In this document: positions 60,465 through 64,000 of the stretch, piece by piece
Layout: each line of letters begins with the position of its first letter
Numbering within the stretch: position 1 is the stretch's first letter
Assembly: GCF_035994945.1 (NCBI RefSeq)
Contig: NZ_CP108677.1
Span: 310,001 to 374,000 of the forward strand
Direction: 5' to 3'
DNA from: Streptomyces sp. NBC_01216
GTDB lineage: Bacteria; Actinomycetota; Actinomycetes; Streptomycetales; Streptomycetaceae
Length of the DNA stretch: 64,000 nucleotides
Program-made: the position numbers and the translations under genes
The notes under the pieces: model-generated
The model's input: the letters and a program-made list of their open reading frames with translations, nothing else
The model's database searches: none
What the model was told of the DNA's origin: nothing

Positions 60465-61409
60465 GTGGGCACGTCCGGAGCCGCGGCGCGGCCCCCACGG
60501 CTGGGCGCAGCCGAGTTCGACGCGCTGTACCGGCGCCTGCGGGCCCGCAACGCGTGGGCCTCGGGCGACCGGGGAGCGCTGGCGGCACTCACCCCGGCCG
60601 TCGTGACCGCCGCCGCCCGGGAGGTCCGCGGGGGCCGGACGGTCGGTCTCGCCGCGCCGATCGGGACGGTGAGCGGCCCCGACGACCCCGAGCCCGCCCG
60701 GCACTGGATGATCGGGCGGCCGGGCGGGAGCGTCGCCGACGGACTGGACTTCGCCCGGGACGGTTTCGCCATGAACGTCCACGGGGACGCCGACAGCCAT
60801 CTCGACGCGCTGTGTCACGTGATCTACGACGGCACGCTGCACGGTGGTGTACCGGCGGACAGCGTCACGGCGGGCGAGGCCACGGCGCTCACCGTGGACG
60901 TCGCCCGGGACGGCATCGTGGGACGTGGGGTGCTTCTCGACATCCCGCGCCTGCGTGGCGTCCCGTGGCTCGAACCGGGTGCGTACGTGACCACGGGCGA
61001 CCTGCTGGCCGCGGAGCGGACTCAGGGTGTGCGGGTGCGCGCGGGCGACCTGCTGTTCGTCCGGGTGGGTCACCGCTTGCGCCGCGACGAACTGGGCCCC
61101 TGGCCGGCGGCGCGGACGCGTGCGGGCCTGCATCCGTCCGCCATGGAGTTCCTGGCGGAGCGACGCGTCGCGGTCCTCGGCGGGGACGGGAACAACGACA
61201 CCGCCCCGAACGCCACCGAGGGCGTGGACTTCCCGGTGCATGTGCTGGCCCTCCACGCCATGGGGCTGCATCTGCTGGACTACCTTCGGTTCGAGGACCT
61301 GGCGCCGGTGTGCGAGACGGAGCGGCGCTGGTCGTTCCTCTGTGTGATCGCGCCGCTCCGGCTGCCCGGCGCCACCGGGTCCCCGGTCAATCCGATCGCC
61401 GTCCTCTGA
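60465..61409 (+). CDS. Cyclase-family (kynurenine-formamidase-like) hydrolase
   Basis: A 314-aa metalloenzyme from GTG 60465. The metal motif is NVHGDADSHLDALCHVIYDG, matching the HxGTHxDxPxH type with substitutions, and a second part has DLLFVRVGHRLRR and AVLGGDGNNDTAPN. The family includes kynurenine formamidase and isatin hydrolase, which open small ring or formamide substrates. It follows the GH15 gene by four bases, so they are co-transcribed, although no functional link is apparent. Confidence 0.82.
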   Translation: MGTSGAAARPPRLGAAEFDALYRRLRARNAWASGDRGALAALTPAVVTAAAREVRGGRTVGLAAPIGTVSGPDDPEPARHWMIGRPGGSVADGLDFARDGFAMNVHGDADSHLDALCHVIYDGTLHGGVPADSVTAGEATALTVDVARDGIVGRGVLLDIPRLRGVPWLEPGAYVTTGDLLAAERTQGVRVRAGDLLFVRVGHRLRRDELGPWPAARTRAGLHPSAMEFLAERRVAVLGGDGNNDTAPNATEGVDFPVHVLALHAMGLHLLDYLRFEDLAPVCETERRWSFLCVIAPLRLPGATGSPVNPIAVL

Positions 61410-61445
61410 GGTCCGCGAGCCTCGGGCCATCCGGGAGGAGGCACA

Positions 61446-62060
61446 GTGCCGGCACAGGCGAGGGGCCCGGCCGTCGTGGTGGTCGTGGGCGTCTCGGGAT
61501 CAGGGAAGTCCACCGTGGGCGGGCTGCTCGCGCGGCGGCTCCGGGTGCCCTTCCTGGAGGGGGACGACCTGCATTCCGCGGCGAACCGCGCCAAGATGGC
61601 AGCGGGCCGGCCGCTCGACGACGCGGACCGCGGACCGTGGCTGGATTCCCTCGCCGACTGGATCCGGGAGGCCGACGCCTCGGGGCGGGGCGGGGTGGTG
61701 GCGTGCTCGGCGCTCAAGCACGCCTACCGGGAGCGGCTCCGCGCGGCGAACCCCGGCGTGTGGTTCCTGTATCTGCGGGTCGAGCCGGCGATCGCCGTCC
61801 GCCGTGTCGCACACCGGGCCGGCCACTTCATGCCGGCCCGGCTGGTGGCCCCCCAGTACGCCGATCTCGAACCGTTGCGGCCGGACGAGCCCGGACTGTC
61901 CGTGGACGCGACCGCCGACCCGGTGTCCCTGGCCGACCGCGCGGCGCGGGCCGTGACGTCACCCGACGGTCCGGTCACCCGTTCGGAGGCCGGTGGGTCG
62001 CCGGGTCCGGGACGGCCGCCTAGCCTCGGACGGGGGCAGCGGACGAATCCCGACTCCTAG
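61446..62060 (+). CDS. Gluconokinase
   Basis: A 204-aa P-loop kinase starting at GTG 61446: VVVVVGVSGSGKSTVGGLLA (Walker A), FLEGDDLHSAANRAKMAAGR, PLDDADRGPWLDSLADWIRE, VVACSALKHAYRERLR and HFMPARLVAPQYADLEPL are all hallmark segments of GntK gluconokinases, which phosphorylate gluconate to 6-phosphogluconate. The Arg/Pro-rich last 30 residues are an extension. It is followed 14 bases later by the GMC oxidoreductase, which could oxidise a sugar toward gluconate. Confidence 0.9.
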   Translation: MPAQARGPAVVVVVGVSGSGKSTVGGLLARRLRVPFLEGDDLHSAANRAKMAAGRPLDDADRGPWLDSLADWIREADASGRGGVVACSALKHAYRERLRAANPGVWFLYLRVEPAIAVRRVAHRAGHFMPARLVAPQYADLEPLRPDEPGLSVDATADPVSLADRAARAVTSPDGPVTRSEAGGSPGPGRPPSLGRGQRTNPDS

Positions 62061-62074
62061 AACGGGACCCTCGC

Positions 62075-63655
62075 ATGGCCGACGACCGGCAGTACGACGT
62101 CATCGTCATCGGTACCGGAGCGGGCGGCGGCACCCTCGCTCACCGGCTGGCCTCGACCGGCCGGCGCATCCTGATCCTGGAACGCGGCGACTACCTGCCG
62201 CGGGAACGGGACAACTGGGATTCCACCGCCGTGTTCGTCAAGGGGCGCTACCGAGCCCCCGAGTTCTGGTACGACAAGCACGGCAACGCCTTCCCGCCGG
62301 AGGTGAACTACTACGTCGGGGGCAACACGAAGTTCTACGGCGCGGCGCTCTTCCGCCTCCGCCCGGAGGATTTCGGCGAACTGCGCCACCACGACGGGAT
62401 CTCGCCGGCCTGGCCGATCCGGTACGAGGACCTGGAGCCCTACTACACCCAGGCGGAGCAGCTGTACCTGGTCCACGGGCGACATGGCGAGGACCCCACC
62501 GAGGGGCCGGCCGGCGGCCCGTATCCTCGCCCGCCGGTCGCGCACGAGCCACGCATCCAGCAGCTGAGCGACGACCTGGAGAAGAAGGGGCTGCACCCCT
62601 TCCACCTGCCGATCGGCGTGAACCTGACGCAGGACGACGACGGCCGGGCCACCCGGCACAGCGCCTGCATCCGCTGCGACCGGGTCGACGGCTTCCCCTG
62701 CCTGCTGGGCGCCAAGTCCGACGCCCAGGTGATCTGTGTCGATCCCGCCCTGCGCCACGACAACGTCACGATGATCACGGGCGCCCATGTCCGGCGGCTG
62801 GACACCGACCCGAGCGGCCGCACCGTCACCGGCGTCGTGGCCGAGTTCGAGGACGGCACGACCCGGGTGTTCGGCGCCGACATCGTGGTGGTCTCCTGCG
62901 GCGCGGTCAACTCGGCCGCCCTGCTGCTGCGCTCCGCGAACGACCGGCATCCCGGCGGTCTGGCCAACAGTTCGGACGTGGTGGGCCGTCACTACATGCG
63001 GCACAACAACCTGGCGCTGATGGCGGTGTCGAAGGAACCCAACCCCACCAGGTTCCAGAAGACGCTCGCCCTGCACGACTGGTATCTGGGCGCGGACGAC
63101 TGGGACTTCCCGCTCGGCGGCATCCAGATGCTGGGCAAGTCGGACGCCGACCAGGTGCGCGGCGAGGCGCCGCGCTGGGCGGGCGCCGCGCTGCCCGACA
63201 TGCCCTTCGAGACGCTGGCGCACCACGCGGTCGACTTCTGGCTGTGCGGGGAGGACCTGCCGCTGCCGGAGAGCCGCGTCACCCTGGACAAGGACGGCGC
63301 CGTTCACCTGGCGCTCGACGAGAAGAACAACATCGCCGGGCTGCACCGGCTGCGGCACCGGCTGCAGGGAATGCTCGGCCATCTGGGCATGCACGAGCAG
63401 CATCTGCTGCCGCGCAGCATCTACCTCCACAAGGGCATGCCGATCGGGGCCACCGCGCACCAGGCCGGCACCGTCCGCTTCGGCGCGGATCCGAGGTCGT
63501 CCGCGCTGGACCTCACCTGCAAGGCCCACGACCTGGACAACCTCTACGTCGTCGACACGTCCTTCTTTCCGAGCATCGGTGCGGTGAACCCCTCGCTGAC
63601 GGCGATGGCCAACGCCCTGCGGGTCGGCGACCACCTCGCGGCCCGCCTGGGCTGA
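62075..63655 (+). CDS. GMC-family FAD oxidoreductase
   Basis: A 526-aa flavoprotein with the FAD motif YDVIVIGTGAGGGTLAHRLA at the N-terminus, GGNTKFYGAALFRL near residue 85, a middle nucleotide segment (VVVSCGAVNSAALLLRSAND) and the C-terminal GMC end LYVVDTSFFPSIGAVNPSLT. It oxidises an alcohol, often a sugar or polyol, passing electrons to oxygen or a quinone. The context (gluconokinase upstream and cytochrome bd genes downstream) fits a sugar dehydrogenase feeding the gluconate route, but the substrate is not fixed by sequence. Confidence 0.88.
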   Translation: MADDRQYDVIVIGTGAGGGTLAHRLASTGRRILILERGDYLPRERDNWDSTAVFVKGRYRAPEFWYDKHGNAFPPEVNYYVGGNTKFYGAALFRLRPEDFGELRHHDGISPAWPIRYEDLEPYYTQAEQLYLVHGRHGEDPTEGPAGGPYPRPPVAHEPRIQQLSDDLEKKGLHPFHLPIGVNLTQDDDGRATRHSACIRCDRVDGFPCLLGAKSDAQVICVDPALRHDNVTMITGAHVRRLDTDPSGRTVTGVVAEFEDGTTRVFGADIVVVSCGAVNSAALLLRSANDRHPGGLANSSDVVGRHYMRHNNLALMAVSKEPNPTRFQKTLALHDWYLGADDWDFPLGGIQMLGKSDADQVRGEAPRWAGAALPDMPFETLAHHAVDFWLCGEDLPLPESRVTLDKDGAVHLALDEKNNIAGLHRLRHRLQGMLGHLGMHEQHLLPRSIYLHKGMPIGATAHQAGTVRFGADPRSSALDLTCKAHDLDNLYVVDTSFFPSIGAVNPSLTAMANALRVGDHLAARLG

Positions 63656-63711
63656 ACCCGGAACGCCGGGCGGCGCGGGGTGTTCCGCCGACGCCCTCTC
63701 GCCGGGGACGC

Positions 63712-64000
63712 TCAGCGACCGGTTCCCGGGGCGGGGGCGTCAGGGGCGGAGGTCTCGGCGGGCGGCTCCAGGTCACCGAGCGTGTCCAGCCGGTAGAGCA
63801 GCACGAGCGCCGGGCCGACGAGGACGACCGCGACGAGGGTCACCAGCCCCAGCCAGCGCATGGTGGGCGCGGCGCCGGCCGCCTCCGTCACGGTCAGGGA
63901 GGTGGGCAGGACGTAGGGCCGCTGCGCCAGCCCCCAGGCTCCGACCGTGAGGGCCACGCTCGCCACAGCGGTCCAGCGGGACCAGTCCTGGGACCGGCGC
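63712..64000 (-). CDS. cydB: Cytochrome bd ubiquinol oxidase subunit II, C-terminal part (runs off right edge)
   Basis: The reverse frame is open from the right edge to the stop at 63712. It ends WTAVASVALTVGAWGLAQRP, YVLPTSLTVTEAAGAAPTMR and LVGPALVLLYRLDTLGDLEP, the typical last two helices and tail of CydB. Cytochrome bd uses quinol and O2 and supports growth at low oxygen. The rest of the gene, and cydA, should lie to the right of the window. The acidic, Pro-rich C-terminal tail after the last helix is common in actinomycetes. Confidence 0.85.
   Translation of the reverse strand, partial: RRSQDWSRWTAVASVALTVGAWGLAQRPYVLPTSLTVTEAAGAAPTMRWLGLVTLVAVVLVGPALVLLYRLDTLGDLEPPAETSAPDAPAPGTGR

Overview
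The window is high-GC actinobacterial DNA, most likely from a Streptomyces chromosome. The evidence is strong third-position GC, frequent GTG starts, SsgA-like, SARP and DUF4389 proteins, and a TTA (bldA-type) codon in a pathway regulator. No rRNA, tRNA, insertion sequence or CRISPR array was seen. All assignments come from reading the sequence; no database search was run.

Left flank (1-21.1 kb), general and stress functions: a cut-off DUF6308 gene; a membrane metallophosphoesterase; a small arsenic-type locus (arsR, ArsO-like flavoprotein, ArsN1-like acetyltransferase, two 32-bp operator repeats and a decayed transporter-like relic); a stand-alone condensation-domain protein; a TetR/FAD-monooxygenase pair with twin operators; a secreted DNRLRE-metallophosphatase; several membrane or lipoproteins; an SsgA-like protein; an OsdR/OsdK (DevR/DevS)-like two-component system split by a flavin-fold gene; a PPK2 kinase; and a GNAT-AAA+ fusion.

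Centre (21.3-48.4 kb), a biosynthetic gene cluster. A 56-aa precursor peptide (21448-21618) has a thiopeptide-like acidic leader and a tail in which 20 of the last 21 residues are Cys, Ser or Thr. Next comes a SARP regulator with TTA at codon 5, then a tightly coupled rightward operon: leader-binding F protein, YcaO cyclodehydratase, SagB-type dehydrogenase, split LanB (glutamylation and elimination), an M50 protease with an RRE-like N-terminus, an ABC exporter, a second YcaO cyclodehydratase and an M20 amidohydrolase. These predict an azole-rich, dehydroamino-acid-containing RiPP. There is no separate pyridine synthase, so the plan looks more like goadsporin than a classical macrocyclic thiopeptide.

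Beside it is a carrier-protein module. A leftward operon encodes a SerRS-like amino acid:carrier-protein ligase, a free carrier protein and an Sfp-type phosphopantetheinyl transferase. A divergent rightward operon encodes a PhyH-type Fe/2OG dioxygenase, a DUF6271 protein with glycosyltransferase-like features, a free-standing condensation domain and an MFS exporter. The shared promoter region holds two GntR/HutC (DasR-like) operators. The arrangement suggests a hybrid in which a carrier-bound amino acid is hydroxylated or otherwise tailored and then joined by an amide or ester bond to something, possibly the RiPP. This is the best candidate for an undescribed system here.

Right flank (48.5-64 kb), ordinary genes again: an esterase relic, an MmcQ/YjbR protein, a frameshifted DUF4139 (MuiA-like) gene, a glutamate-cysteine-ligase-like enzyme, a STAS-like protein, a PP2C phosphatase with sensor domains, a Na+/H+ antiporter, an aldose epimerase, a GH15 glucanohydrolase, a cyclase-family hydrolase, gluconokinase, a GMC oxidoreductase and the 3' end of cydB.
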